This document shows, one piece after another, positions 36,088 to 47,764 of a stretch of 64,000 nucleotides of DNA. The notes below the pieces were generated by a model. It did no database searches and was not told the DNA's origin. It saw nothing but the letters and a program-made list of their open reading frames with translations. The stretch is from contig JAUGWO010000139.1 of assembly GCA_049724395.1 (NCBI GenBank), forward strand, positions 62,001 through 126,000, in the 5' to 3' direction. This DNA comes from Spongospora subterranea f. sp. subterranea (taxonomy: Eukaryota > Endomyxa: Phytomyxea > Phytomyxea > Plasmodiophorida). Within the stretch, counting starts at the first letter, position 1. Each line of letters opens with the position of its first letter. A program made the position numbers and the translations under genes.

Positions 36088-36644
36088 CATTGGCTGACGT
36101 GGCCCGAATACATTCCAGTTGCCAACGTCCCACAAAACAGTTTTTCCATAAAATCAAACAATGGAAGGCTAGAGTGGCGGTCGCTTCAGAATGAGCCTTA
36201 AGAGTTCAATACGCCACTTTTGAAGCAATCAAAATATATAGTGCCTATGTGGCTTACAGCAATGTAGCCATCCCAGACATCGTCAGGGGCAAGGGCCTTG
36301 TAAAGTACATCATCCCAACCGAAACCGGACAAACCCTTCAGTTGTACCACGATGTGATATGTTTTTTTCAACTATAATGCACTAACGTCAGAATAAACTC
36401 AGGCAGCATGTTTGTGAAAGTTTACGGTAGCAGCTCGAGATTTGAGCTGATTTCTGTTATATTCAGCTCCAGTTTGGGAAAGCACATTACAGCAGCGTGC
36501 CAAACTTCCTTGTTGAAGCCCGACTCCGCTCGCTTTCCAAGCACGTTTGCCTGACGGTTCGACTCGGCAAGCCATGGTCTGTCTTTGCCTGAAATCCCAC
36601 GTAGCGCGATCCAACAGGGCGCCGTTTTCATGTTTATCTACCAC
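36088..36644 (-). pseudogene. Myb/SANT-like DNA-binding domain protein, right copy
   Basis: Mirror copy of the gene at 35207-35767. RAESGFNKEVW, then TGAEYNRNQLKSRAA, and on through the same intron positions (the 60-nt intron beginning GTAAGCCAC is preserved at about 36208-36268). Its last block has lost the AKEFR core (reads SEATATLAFHCL), and the first block is again out of frame with the second, so it is also decayed. Confidence 0.6.
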
Positions 36645-36673
36645 AATGCGTCTTGTCGCACAAAGGGTCGATC

Positions 36674-37326
36674 ATCGACTGAAATTACTAACTGGGTGAT
36701 GCTAGTAATTCGCATGAAACTGATTTTACCAGATATCTATGAATAACCAAGAACGACAACTTGTGGATACTATAGAAACAGAGGTTCACAAATAACCTAT
36801 TTTCGTCAAAATCGTATGATTTCACTTGCTGAGCTTACGATTCTCACTAGTACCGTTTACGCCCAATTAACCACATTCATCTCCGCGTCAACCAGACCGT
36901 TGCGCATCGTTCTATTGCTGAATCGGCTGCATGTCAAGACGAATGTCTTTCAAAGCACAAGAAGAATAAATCTCACTGCCACGAAATACGAGAAACGGTA
37001 ATGTACATGGGTTCATTCCTCATCTTAACACTAATTAGTATTTCTTCTGTGATATTTTGATTGTTTATGGATATCGCCAATACATTAACAACAACTAACA
37101 CCAAATTGGTACAATCAGTTTCATGCCAATCACTAGTCTCATCCACAGTAGAAATTTCAGCTCCAGTGTTCACCGGTTCGGTTCTGCCCTGGCGATCGTA
37201 CGGAATTCGATGAGTTGTCCATCAGGGGAACATGCTGTAACGCCAAATACCGTACCAGTGTAACGTAGGGAGGAAGAGGTACTTGTTGTAGCCACGCGGT
37301 CAAGTCATCAGTTCATATCAATAATA
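36674..37326. other. Intergenic, nothing recognised
   Basis: No domain-bearing frame on either strand. The last 150 bases presumably hold the promoter of the downstream plus-strand gene. Confidence 0.35.
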
Positions 37327-38618
37327 ATGACCTGCGCCATGGAGACAGATCCGGCAATCAGTGAGATTGATTTGGAGGACGTAATTGAACGAGACGATAT
37401 CGCAGCGATTCGGGCCCTGACCATCGAAGATGTTGAACATCATCTTCTTGATGATTCGTATCCAGGTCAGATTTTTTTTTTGTTGTTTCGCTCTGGCCAA
37501 CGAACATGGATCAGTTTATCGAGAACTCAAATAGGTCACCTTGTGAATCAATTATCAAGCTGTTGGTCTCGATCGTTATCGTTCCATGAGACGCTATCTC
37601 CTGATCTAATATCGCGCATATCAAATATAGTTGATCATTATCGTGATGCCAGATTTCATGCTATTCAGCTCATACAAGCATATTTATATAATGAGCATAT
37701 GGCCGAAATGGACTCAACTTTGCTGCTGTTATCGCCACATCTCCAGCTATCTTTATTGTCAGCAATGTGCGTCCATCGCATTCCGACAACTCTGCACGTT
37801 CAATTCGCCTAATCAATAATTCCAGGTGTCTGGCTTCGCAACCATCTGCTTCCGTTCATTCCATTATCTGGCCAAATATTCACAACCGTATCCCGTTAAT
37901 TGTTCAATCCCTGCCATCGCAGGTCAACAGATTCCATCTTATTCGGTGGAAGACTTACATGTTTATAGGAAGGATGTGAGATTATCCGATATTATATTGA
38001 TAGGGCGTCGAATCCGTTGTTAATAGCTGATCAATTGGTTCAAGTATAAAGTGGCGAATTGTTATTTGCGTCTAGTTGATTTCAATGGTTTAGTCTGGTA
38101 TATGGCGATCCATCGTGACTTCGCTCTCTGACGATCTGCACATTTCCACGTGTATATCGGGAATATCTCAATGGTAACCACGCTCGTTGCTGCCAATAGC
38201 TGCTGTAATTCAGTTGTTTATTTCCAGCCCATCTTTGGCCACATACACATCTCAAGCACTCCGCCCTAATTTTGGCAAGAACATTTCGTGTTCTTCACAG
38301 ATAGCATTGGCGATATCCTTGGCAATATATTCGGTTGACAATAAGCAATATTGGACAGAGATTGCTTTGGCCCGTTTCAACAGCATTGTGGATGATGCTT
38401 TATCGGCACCAAGTGTTTTGATCAACGTGTTAGACATGACCCATCCGACGTCGCAGTTTCGATCGTCAATATTTGCCGGTCGACTGCGCTCAATGATGTT
38501 GGGTCTCAGACATCCTGTCAGTGATGACGACGAAGAAAGACAATCTTCTTCAAAGTCTGCTATCAGGTTGAGAAGGTCTATTCATCGCATGGTTCACGAA
38601 AATATAAAATCCGAGTAA
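37327..38618 (+). CDS. Hypothetical helical protein
   Basis: The ATG at 37327 begins an acidic N terminus (ISEIDLEDVIERDDIAAIRA) followed by helix-rich sequence (ISNIVDHYRDARFHAIQLIQ, LLLLSPHLQLSLLSAM). A 56-nt intron (about 37773-37828) joins to VSGFATICFRSFHYLAKYSQ, then SVEDLHVYRKDVRLSDIILI. After further short introns the last exon (38187-38618) reads LPIAAVIQLFISSPSLATYT, IALARFNSIVDDALSAPSVL and a basic Ser-rich tail. The helical repeats recall HEAT-like scaffolds, but no family is recognised. Intermediate joins between 38010 and 38190 are uncertain. Confidence 0.55.
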
Positions 38619-39599
38619 TATTAGTTCTTCCGTTTGCGTTTTTTATTTTTGATCGTAGTAGTAATATCACAACTTCTCAAGTAAAAATCGCTGTATTTGC
38701 CTCGAGCAAAGGACGTCACGCCTTCTGTCGAAACTTCCGCTTAAATATGGGTCGGTGAAACCGTTGAAAAATTACTTCTTGTCGATGAGTTTTTTGTTTT
38801 GTAATGTCTTCTGCAACTTGTGTTCCAGCCGATCCGCCGCCGCTTTGAACATCTTTTGACGTCTTGACTTCGACAATATGATGATGGTTTGGTCAGCTAT
38901 TACAAATGGGATGATCCGCGCCAATGTAAAGTTGTATTTTCGACACATTCTGATAGGAAACATTTTCTTTAGTTATGGCGGCTGATTGTTTGAAATGCGC
39001 CAATCACCTCTGCTTGAAAACTGTTGGAAAGGCGCGTGCTCAATGGCTTGACATACAGGAGTATATATTTAATCATAAATATTCGTGGATTAGTTCCCTA
39101 ACAAGCAGAAAAGTAGCTTGCTTGCTGTACTGGAATTTAGGGAAAATAGTAAATAAATGATTCTTTTGGTTTTACGACCATTAATCAGTTGATTTTCTCA
39201 ACGAAACACTGCAAGTGTTTGTAACGATCATGCTTGTCCTGTTAACATCGAATGGAGCGAATGAGTACATCTTTTCGTAGGCAAAATTTAGAGAGCTCCT
39301 TCGAGTTCCTCTAGCTCCATTTCGTGATGTTCAGTCCCTGTTCGGTTTTGCTTTTTGCGATGTCAAAGGTCATTGCACGAAATCGCTAGTTCCAATCAAC
39401 GCAGCGAGGTGTAAAATGATGAACTTTCATGGTTTATTACTGGAATGACAGGTTTGCAGGATGGGCAATACAGAATCAACTGATTGCGATGCAGAGTATC
39501 TTTATGAGGTTCATGGTTAATTTCCCATCACACACCGATGGCCATTATACGCCACCAAGAACAGACACGATCAGACAGAGCCCCGAAAACCAAGTTGTT
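38619..39599. other. Mostly unassigned; one small basic frame
   Basis: On the minus strand 38772-38963 encodes a basic, helix-like segment (RRQKMFKAAADRLEHKLQKT, ending KKLIDKK) that could be the last exon of a small protein, but no upstream exon was found. On the plus strand 38975-39160 is a short frame starting MAADCLKCANHLC, of unknown meaning. Nothing else stands out. Confidence 0.3.
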
Positions 39600-40270
39600 G
39601 TTAGGCAATTCAGTTTTTGCGAAGTCCAAATTGTGAAAACATGGTGGCGAGAGAGTTCTTGGCAGTTGAAAGCAACGACCCTACTGAAGGACAGGCTACA
39701 ACGATGTCCTGTCGATCCACCCAGATTGGTATTGGGATGGGGAATCCACCAGCTGACACTTTCAGATACCAGTATGTCTCGAACCTCCAGCCTTCTCTGC
39801 TGGTCGTACATTTTTGCACCATATCTGTCCCAAATCGAATGTGTGAGCACTCCTTGAGCCAACAACAAAACAACGATGACCATTGACGTACCTTCATAGA
39901 ATTGCATTCCATGATATGATCTATCGACAGAGATTGGGACAGCCACTTCGAAGCTGAAAGGCGACTTTGCCCTCAAGTATTGATTAGGTATGTGGTCGAT
40001 GACACCTACTTCATAGTCTGTTGTAGGTAATGGGTATTCAACGCGTACTTCACCATTCACGAGCTCGATTTCGAAACCATTAGTGTTCTCCCCAGACACA
40101 AGCACAAATATGTTCAACGCCAACCCGTTCGCGGTGAAGTTCAGGTACTGAACCCTTTGAAGGTCAGCTCTGATATTGAAATCTGTACTAGGCATTGCGA
40201 CCAAAAAATATATGACCACGGCGCCGCCGATAACAGAGGCAATTAGACATGCAATCCCACCACAGCACAT
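39600..40270 (-). CDS. LEA2/WHy-like single-pass membrane protein
   Basis: The ATG at 40270 starts a short cytosolic MCCGG and a transmembrane helix (IACLIASVIGGAVVIYFLVA), giving type II topology. The outside part reads DFNIRADLQRVQYLNFTANG, LALNIFVLVSGENTNGFEIE and VRVEYPLPTTDYEVGVIDHI. This is the N-anchored beta-sandwich pattern of LEA14/WHy and TMEM106-type proteins. The MCCGG double cysteine is a plausible palmitoylation site. Downstream, a 40-nt intron near 39850-39890 and further exons give a tail with VSAGGFPIPIPIWVDRQDIV; exact joins and the stop are not fixed. Upstream at 40396-40638 a very hydrophobic short frame lies on the same strand and may be another exon or chance. Confidence 0.55.
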
Positions 40271-40804
40271 CTTTGTTTCGGTTTGAGAATTCTTGATTGG
40301 AAATGGATTTGACAGTTTTGGGATGATACCGGAAGTCTGGCATGAGGTGAGTCACGACAAAAAAAGTCCTGACTGTACAGTGAACGTCCAAAGAATCAAA
40401 GCGCAAACGCAACGCGCGATATCTTAATGAAGCATTGCAAGCGAGAACTCTCAGAGGTTCCAATGACACCCCAGCCCAAACACCACACTGTGAAATCGGG
40501 TGAACACTGATAAAACATAAATAGAAACATCACAAAATTCACTGCCCAAACAACGACACACAGCTTTAAGACGAAGGCATAGAAAAAGGCGAAACGCATC
40601 TTCAGAGTAAGAGGATTCTTCGCGAAGATTTCAGACAAAGCTGGGCGATAATGAACACATCATCAACCTCTAGACGAGTTGTGTTCTGCAAAGAGCAGCA
40701 ATACTCAGAGCTGAGATTGGTTCAAATATTCTATTTATACAAGAGGATTTTGCCTGATCAAATCAAACCGAGGAATGGGCGTTGAGTATGCATCGGCAGC
40801 TGGT

Positions 40805-42410
40805 TTATTCGTCTGTGTTGATGAGACTATGTCTATGTAGCGCTGGAGCTGGATTGCTTCTGGTTTTTGCCCGTACGTCCATACGATTTGAACGGCGTTC
40901 CTGGCATTGTTGATTAATTGTTGTGAAGACTAACCCAACATAGACTCTTTACCATAGCCTGCATATAACGCAGCTTATCACGTTCAGATTCTGGCATCAC
41001 GTCGACATCGATTCGCTTCGGCTGATAACTGTGCTCATCGATGGCAACGAAAGTAAAGTAGCCAATATTGCAAAAGGGTGTGGGGGATGCGGTCTCAGAA
41101 CGTCGTTGCCAATCAAGCACCCTAACCCTAACTCCAACCTAACCATGATTAATACGAAATGACCGAGCCGGTCAAACGCTCCACCTCCATAGACGTTGTA
41201 AACACTCTATTGACCTGGGCTTGGATTAAAACCATGGATCCGACTGGAACCTATTCGTACTTAAGGTGGGAGAGCAGTTTGTCAGATAGGATGTAGGTAC
41301 CTGGTTTAAGAAAGACATTCGGTCCAGCCCGACAGTAAGAACCAATGATCGGCATAATCGAATAGCTGATATCGATGCTGCTTGTTCCATCCATTTCAAT
41401 ATCTAAACGCGATCTCACTATTTCGTAAGTGCCATTTTGGACGATGACCAATACCTGTCCCCCGAATGCGATCCCCAATGGGTTAGAATGGACAGGCATC
41501 ACCATTTTGGTCATTTCCAATCGTGTATCCGCTGTTGGAATAAATTTTGATGCAGGAATAGCCTCAGATACTCGAGAATGGTCCTAGAATAAAGATGAGA
41601 TCATAAGATATACCTCTATTTTACATTGCACCAACGCTCCATCGTTCAACGATGTCGTTCATTTTTGTAGATTTTTGGCTCTTATATTGATTATTTCTTT
41701 CGCACGCCTTTTCGAAGGATTGTTTCTAAACACGTTATCAGCTGACTTTTCTGCACTGTACAGCAAGGATATACCTCTTCTTCCGACTCTGGAGTTAGTT
41801 TAGGAACTTGCCGCGGTCGCCGATTGTCTCCGAGACACACAAACTTTAGCAAGGCACGGCAACAGAAAGTCCTCTTGCCAGTTAGAGGATCCTCGACGTA
41901 GACTAGAACTTCCACTTCCATACTATTGCTAGATCAGCAGCGGCCGAGAACCCCAGTAAATAGTGAAAATCAAACCTGGAATTGAATGCTGCCGTCATCT
42001 TACTTGTCATTAGAATAATGTCGCTAACCTTTGCTGGTGTAGAGAAATGAATCTCGCTCATTGATGCGGTGACAACAGGAGCCTATCCACCGATAAAAAC
42101 TTGCCATATTTGGAAAACAAAAGTAAAACACCTGGCAATGTCGTAGAGCACATGCGCCTCCGATTTTGTCAACCATAGCTAACAATTCCCCGCCATAAGC
42201 GAAACTAAATTTCGTACATTGCCTGATGTTCATCCAGTTAAGTCTGTGAGATCATAAATCATAGGAAGATATCGGTACCCTGGAGTTAACGTCTCTAATC
42301 CATCAACTACAGAATACGACGGTGTTCGAGCGTTCTCATCCGCGACTTTTTTGTTTTCTACAGAGACTCATTGAGCGATCGTTCACAGCCAATACGTTCG
42401 CGACACGCAT
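40805..42410 (-). CDS. Double-hotdog acyl-CoA thioesterase
   Basis: Hydrolyses acyl-CoA to free acid and CoA. Hotdog 1: FAYGGELLAMVDKIGGACAL, then across an intron PVVTASMSEIHFSTPAKVSD, and, after another, SMEVEVLVYVEDPLTGKRTF. Hotdog 2: MTKMVMPVHSNPLGIAFGGQ, WMEQAASISAIRLCRS, across a 50-nt intron (about 41240-41289) VPVGSMVLIQAQVNRVFTTS, then over a 48-nt intron MEVGVRVRVLDWQRR. The C-terminal block PESERDKLRYMQAMERRSNR ends at 40805. Two tandem hotdog folds with a GGQ/GGE glycine pair and the SMEV strand in each match the ACOT9/ACOT7 group. The start is uncertain: 42410 gives an N terminus of MRVANVLAVNDRS leading to LTPGYRYLPMIYDLTDLTG, possibly a targeting sequence. Confidence 0.85.
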
Positions 42411-42917
42411 ACTGAATAAGCCTAGATACCATACGACGGCATAGGAAGAGATTGTGCATAGTGCAACAGACAGCACAATCCGAAATAGGAATAGATCGAA
42501 CATATAGGATGAAATGTCTCGCGTCTTCACCACAATTACTAATGAAAAAATATTAAATACTGCGGAAGTAGTAATAATAATTGTGCAAAGTTTGCGCGAC
42601 AGTGAGAGCTGAAATGCCGTAGTATGGTACATACGGTAGTTCGGAGATCGTGGATTGCGGGATCCCCATAGAAATTGTGTTTGTTTGTGGAGGACGCCGC
42701 AAGCACATCCTGCGTCGGAGTCCCCGTAGCGCCCACTAAAAAGAGAGGCCGGCCTGTCTTTGTCTGCAGAAGATCCAGACGCGAAGTGGACAAAAGCCAT
42801 GGTGAATCTCTGCTCACTGCCAGAGAAGAGTTCCGTTCTTACTGTATTGACACCGAAAGTAGATACAAGATTGCAGACGGGTGGCTGAAAGTCACCTTGA
42901 GGGATAATTAGTTGCAT
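42411..42917 (-). CDS. Possible multi-pass membrane protein
   Basis: A minus-strand frame upstream of the thioesterase contains three hydrophobic segments (LCTIIITTSAVFNIFSLVIV, FDLFLFRIVLSVALCTI, YAVVWYLGLFSM). The frame runs into the presumed start of the thioesterase, so it could instead be a 5' part of that gene or a separate overlapping one. No family recognised. Confidence 0.3.
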
Positions 42918-43004
42918 GGATGCAAACTGTCGTTGGAACAGGTTAAATCAAGTACAACAATACTCGAGTTTATCCATTTAAACGTTGTTGCCGTTTTGAA
43001 AAAT

Positions 43005-43275
43005 TCCCTCAATTCACCACGAGAAGCATTTAGCTCGTGCAAAACATGCTTGATGGCATCACCACTTACCCCGAAATTTCCAATTTGCTGGAAAATGGGG
43101 CAAAAATCAATGCCGCCGATGGCGATGGGCTCGGCGGAAGCATCGAAAATGCATTCTCCAGCATGAACAACGGCTTGTGCATGGTCGCCAAGTCTATTGG
43201 AAATATGGGGGGAAGTGGTGATTACATCAAGCATGTGTACGAGCTAAAAGCTTCTCGTGGTGAATTGAGGGATTT
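43005..43275. repeat. Imperfect inverted repeat with short spacer
   Basis: Left arm about 43005-43092 (CCCTCAATTCACCACGAGAAG...) faces right arm about 43190-43275 (...CTTCTCGTGGTGAATTGAGGG), with about 97 bp between. The arms are about 85 per cent alike and share the coding string ASRGEL on opposite strands. The meaning of this peptide is unknown. Confidence 0.85.
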
Positions 43276-43334
43276 ATTCAGAACGTCCACACTGAACACG
43301 CTGGTCAGGCTCCACAAAATGGATTTCAGGGAGA

Positions 43335-44100
43335 GAGTTCTTACTCGCATTCTGTAGTCATTGCCTACAGTAACGCTGTGCGACCTTGACATTCGCTAGC
43401 GGCGATGTCCTCCCCGTCTTTCAAAAGCACGTCAACGCAATCGGCTTTGATGATTGACGACATTTAAACACCGATACGGAAGAACGGAACGACGTTTTAG
43501 AAAGAAAAAATCTCGCCCTGTTCAAAACGAAAAAGTTGTAGATCCAACAATCTTGAAAATGTGGACAGATCAAAACACACGACATTTTAATCTCAGTGTC
43601 AGCCACATGATTAAAAAATTCAAGTGACTCAGGCTACAGTTGCTAATACCTGGCGTCGCATCAATAATGGATTCCAGGGCAAATATACGAAATGGGCTAC
43701 CTACCTAGTAAATTCTGGTTATCATTTTCTGCATAAGAAAGCAAAGGCATACCTGCCTTTTCGCGAAGCATTCATCAGCGCCGTAGTTTCAAGATCGCTG
43801 ACATCATGGGAGTGTGATCCATGATCCATTTAACCCCGATGCTCCACACTGAACGAGGTTAGTCTTCACAGGCTGAATTCGGGCGGATTCTCACTCGCAT
43901 TTGTTAATTGTTGCCCACAGTACCGCAGTGCAACCATTATCGCCACTACTGTTCAGAAGAAACAAAACATGTATATCGTAAACCACAAGTATTGAACATG
44001 TGAGAAATCAAAACACGACATTGGGAATGCCAGTGCCAAGCATAACAAAATCAATAGCTGATGATAAAATTGACTCTGAGTACCAACGGTTATAGAGACA
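43335..44100 (+). repeat. Old direct duplication
   Basis: Blocks at about 43335-43600 recur in the same order and orientation at about 43885-44045: TACTCGCATT / TCACTCGCATT, GCCTACAGTAACGC / GCCCACAGTACCGC, and ATCAAAACACACGACATT / ATCAAAACACGACATT. Identity is moderate, so this is an aged tandem copy of an unidentified element. Confidence 0.5.
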
Positions 44101-44714
44101 ACTATGATGACAGAGTAAGAATTCAAAGATTGAATTCAAGATATCACCATGAAATCTAGCTTCGGCTTTGAATTTTTCAAAGCCATCGCTTACTATGCTG
44201 GGGATTACTGTCGCCTTCACGATAAAGGGAGCGTTATATTTCAGCGACTATACATGTAGTCGAACTCCATATTGATGCAGAGATGTTCATCGCATCCCAT
44301 GAATTTTTGATTGCAAAAGGATTGAGATGGATGGTATTTTTAGGCGCCTCTCATAAATGGCTACGATCCGGAGGCGTTACCGGGACCAAATTCCAGCTAT
44401 CATCATTTCTCATAAACAATTTGGGGTTAAGATTTTTCTTGACGCAAACTCGTGTTGATGCTGCTTTCCTTTTTGTGGATTTTCCAAATTTTCAAGTTCT
44501 GATATTGACATTTATCGAATAACATCCCAGTGCGTTCAAGATCGAGATCTGCAGACCAGGCAACGTACTATCCGTAGATCCATCATACCTGGCTAAACAA
44601 AGCATTACGCCAAGTACGGATGATGTGATTCACCTTAATGTATTATATGCCCGCCATGTCCTTTTGATACTACTACATATGTAGTTACGGGCCATCCTAA
44701 CTGGATGATGTTTC
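44101..44714. other. Unassigned stretch
   Basis: A minus-strand frame at 44008-44220 (FEKFKAEARFHGDILNSIFE) and a plus-strand frame at 44283-44522 are open but match nothing I recognise. The 3' end of the alcohol dehydrogenase gene follows at 44715. Confidence 0.3.
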
Positions 44715-45881
44715 TCACATTCGAATAAATACGCGTCCAGTTACTTCTGAAGACTCGAGAGATTCAAATACTTCAGCAAGTTGATCTAACGATGTTTCCT
44801 CCACTTTGCACTTGACGACTCCTTCATGGGCTAATTTGAGGGTATGAAGCAAATCTAGTCGGGTACCGAAAGAGCTGCCCGCAAGTGTCTTCCCGTGCAT
44901 CACCAGGTCGAATACGTCGACATCGAACGATCCAGGAGGCAAAGACAGGGCTACAACGGTCCCGTTAGGTCGTACTGACAGCAATGCCTCCTTATATGTC
45001 CCCAGATCAGGAGAAATGACCAAGATACCATCAGGTCCTTGCCGATCACAAATCTCTCGAATATCCACTAAGATGTTCTTGGTGGCGTTGCTGTCAACAA
45101 CTGCAGTCGCTCCCAACTTTTTCAAATCCATAACGCGCTCACGACCTTGATCGATGGCGCAAACCTGACGTCAGCTCAGCAATCAGGTTGGGGAAAGGGA
45201 TGACGGTAAACCGACCTTAATACCCATATGTGAAGCGAACTGAACGGCCAAATGTCCCAGTCCTCCAGCTGCCCCCGAAGATTGCCAACCATTGCCCGGC
45301 ATGGACGTTAGTCTTTTTGACGCCAGCGAAAGAAGTGACCCCGGCACATAACATGGCCGCCGCCTGTAATGAATCCAGCCCATGAGGGATATGGACTATC
45401 GACTTGAATCCGATCGCCACGTATTCAGCATGGCATCCGTCAATAGAGAACCCAACTGGTGTTATCTCCGGGCAGAGGTTGTCGCTGGTCAAAACAAACC
45501 ATTTCACAATTATCATCATTCACATGGCGCTTAGACATACTTTCCACTAAGACATATATCGCATTCACCACAAGACCCGTTTGTCCACGAAATTCCCACA
45601 CGATCACCGATCTTGAATTTCACAAAGGTTCTGACCATATCCCCTAATTTAACGATCGAGCCGACGCCCTCATGCCCAGTTATGATAGGAGTCTGGGCTT
45701 TCTGTGCCCAATCGCCATGGGCCACGTGCACATCTGTATGGCATACTCCTGACACCTCAAGCTTCACCAATACTTGGTCCGGTTCGATCTCGGGCACTCG
45801 ATATTCTTCCTGAATGTCAACCCCTTCACCAAACTTGTTGATAACAGCAGCTCTCATCGTCTTGGGAACGCCAGTCTCCAT
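44715..45881 (-). CDS. Zinc-dependent alcohol dehydrogenase (yeast ADH type)
   Basis: Interconverts alcohols and aldehydes with NAD(H) in the cytosol. The ATG at 45881 gives METGVPKTMRAAVINKFGEG. The catalytic zinc site is in SGVCHTDVHVAHGDW and ITGHEGVGSIV. The structural zinc cysteines lie in NGSCGECDICLSGKYV and, after a short intron, LCPEITPVGFSIDGCHAEYV (C-x2-C-x2-C-x7-C). The Rossmann region reads GAAGGLGHLAVQFASHMGIK across another intron. The last exon has ERVMDLKKLGATAVVD, NGTVVALSLPPGSFDVDVFD and VTGRVFIRM at the stop at 44715. About 350 residues, as expected for the tetrameric microbial ADH branch. The GCHAEY motif and absence of the long liver-type loop support that branch. Introns near 45140-45200, 45280-45300 and 45500-45530. 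Confidence 0.92.
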
Positions 45882-46302
45882 AATTTGCTCTTGTACTCAA
45901 TTTGAACTGATGATATTGTGCTGTTGATTTTACTAATGAATTTAAAGTTCACATGAATATCGGACATAACTCATTGGGCACAACCACAACGCCCATCATT
46001 TTATTGATTCACGACCAACCATGACTCGCAATTTGCGCAATCATAAAAGGCATACATATCCAGTTAAATCGACAAGTGTGACAAAAGCGGCATGCGGTTG
46101 TCTGACGCAAGCCGACTGTTTTCGTTTGGCGCTCCCATATTCTGGGCCCATCCAAGAACAGCATTCTGTTGATTATTGTACGAAACTAATAGATGGAATG
46201 TCAAATTTCGTCAATTAGATTCGAATTTCGTTTCACATGTTTTGGTTCATGTTGCCGACAGTGGTTTTACAGAATCAAATCAGCGGCATGCCTAGAATCT
46301 AA
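45882..46302. other. Upstream of ADH and edge of satellite
   Basis: Contains the ADH promoter side and unique DNA up to the first satellite unit. No gene is supported. Confidence 0.4.
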
Positions 46303-47577
46303 CAATGTTACAATTATTACTGTCCTACAGGTGTTACAATCATTACTGTCCTACTGGTGTTACAATCATTACTGTCCTACTGGTGTTACAATCATTACTG
46401 TCCTACTGGTGTTACAATCATTACTGTCCTACTGGTGTTACAATCATTACTGTCCTACTGGTGTTACAATTATTACTGTCCTACTGGAGTTACAATCATT
46501 ACTGTCCTACTGGTGTTACAATCATTACTGTCCTACTGGTGTTACAATCATTACTGTCCTTCTGGTGTTACAATCATTACTGTCCTACTGGTGTTACAAT
46601 CATTACTGTCCTACTGGTGTTACAATCATTACTGTCCTACTGGTGTTACAATTATTACTGTCCTACTGGTGTTACAATTATTACTGTCCTACTGGTGTTA
46701 CAATTATTACTGTCCTACTGGTGTTACAATCATTACTGTCCTACTGGTGTTACAATTATTACTGTCCTACTGGTGTTACAATCATTACTGTCCTACTGGT
46801 GTTACAATCATTACTGTCCTACTGGTGTTACAATCATTACTGTCCTACTGGTGTTACAATCATTACTGTCCTACTGGTGTTACAATTATTACTGTCCTAC
46901 TGGTGTTACAATCATTACTGTCCTACTGGTGTTACAATAATTACTGTCCTACTGGTGTTACAATCATTACTGTCCTACTGGTGTTACAATCATTACTGTC
47001 CTACTGGTGTTACAATTATTACTGTCCTACTGGTGTTACAATCATTACTGTCCTACTGGTGTTACAATTATTACTGTCCTACTGGTGTTACAATTATTAC
47101 TGTCCTACTGGTGTTACAATCATTACTGTCCTACTGGTGTTACAATCATTACTGTCCTACTGGTGTTACAATCATTACTGTCCTACTGGTGTTACAATCA
47201 TTACTGTCCTACTGGTGTTACAATTATTACTGTCCTACTGGTGTTACAATCATTACTGTCCTACTGGTGTTACAATAATTACTGTCCTACTGGTGTTACA
47301 ATCATTACTGTCCTACTGGTGTTACAATCATTACTGTCCTACTGGTGTTACAATTATTACTGTCCTACTGGTGTTACAATCATTACTGTCCTACTGGTGT
47401 TACAATCATTACTGTCCTACTGGTGTTACAATCATTACTGTCCTACTGGTGTTACAATCATTACTGTCCTACTGGTGTTACAATCATTACTGTCCTACTG
47501 GTGTTACAATTATTACTGTCCTACTGGTGTTACAATCATTACTGTCCTACTGGTGTTACAATCATTACTGTCCTACT
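46303..47577 (+). repeat. 26-bp tandem satellite, 49 units
   Basis: Uninterrupted head-to-tail array with unit start TGTTACAATCATT followed by ACTGTCCTACTGG. Reading through it I count 49 units. Variation is almost confined to one base: 34 units have C, 13 have T and 2 have A in AATNATT. Three units also differ elsewhere (CTACAGG in the first, GGAGTT at about 46489, TTCTGG at about 46561). Because 26 is not a multiple of 3 and the plus strand has no stop in any phase, all three plus frames stay open for over 1 kb. These frames are artefacts of the repeat. Confidence 0.98.
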
Positions 47578-47637
47578 GGATCATTGCTCTGGTTATGATA
47601 TCGAGTCATTATCACATTGTTTTCCAGTCGTTTTCAT

Positions 47638-47698
47638 CCACGTTTAAGCTGTTTTCGCACCGCATGGTCACGTTTAAGCTGTTTTCGCACCGCATGGT
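47638..47698 (+). repeat. Tandem duplication of a 29-bp unit
   Basis: CACGTTTAAGCTGTTTTCGC with its continuation ACCGCATGGT is repeated twice in a row, immediately beyond the satellite. Both copies appear identical, so the event is recent. Confidence 0.9.
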
Positions 47699-47764
47699 CT
47701 ATCTATAGGTTTCATCACCAGGCGTACTGTAAAGCCCAGAAATTGTATATTCCGAACGACAGTG

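Larger units (their letters stand above)
35171..36673. repeat. Inverted duplication of a Myb/SANT-like gene
   Basis: Left arm about 35171-35757, right arm about 36088-36673, spacer about 330 bp. The arms align end to end in opposite orientation with roughly one difference in ten. Each contains the same Myb/SANT-like coding exons and the same 60-nt intron, so copying was at the DNA level and not through spliced RNA. Confidence 0.9.

Noticed and set aside
37773-37830. Ultra-short introns of 26-28 nt (here, near 5560 in the kinase gene and near 18320)
   Set aside because: In each case a donor further upstream gives a normal 56-63 nt intron with better protein continuity.
41115-41140. Interstitial telomere-like CCCTAACCCTAAC
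   Set aside because: On the minus strand it is coding sequence for VRVRV in the second hotdog domain of the thioesterase, right after a splice site. The repeat is chance codon use.
46303-47577. CRISPR-like array
   Set aside because: Units are contiguous with no spacers, and the genome is eukaryotic.
46193-47708. Several long open frames (up to 413 codons) encoding a CYNHYCPTG-type repeat protein
   Set aside because: They come from the 26-bp satellite, which has no stop in any plus frame. The same peptide appears in all three phases, so there is no evidence for a protein.
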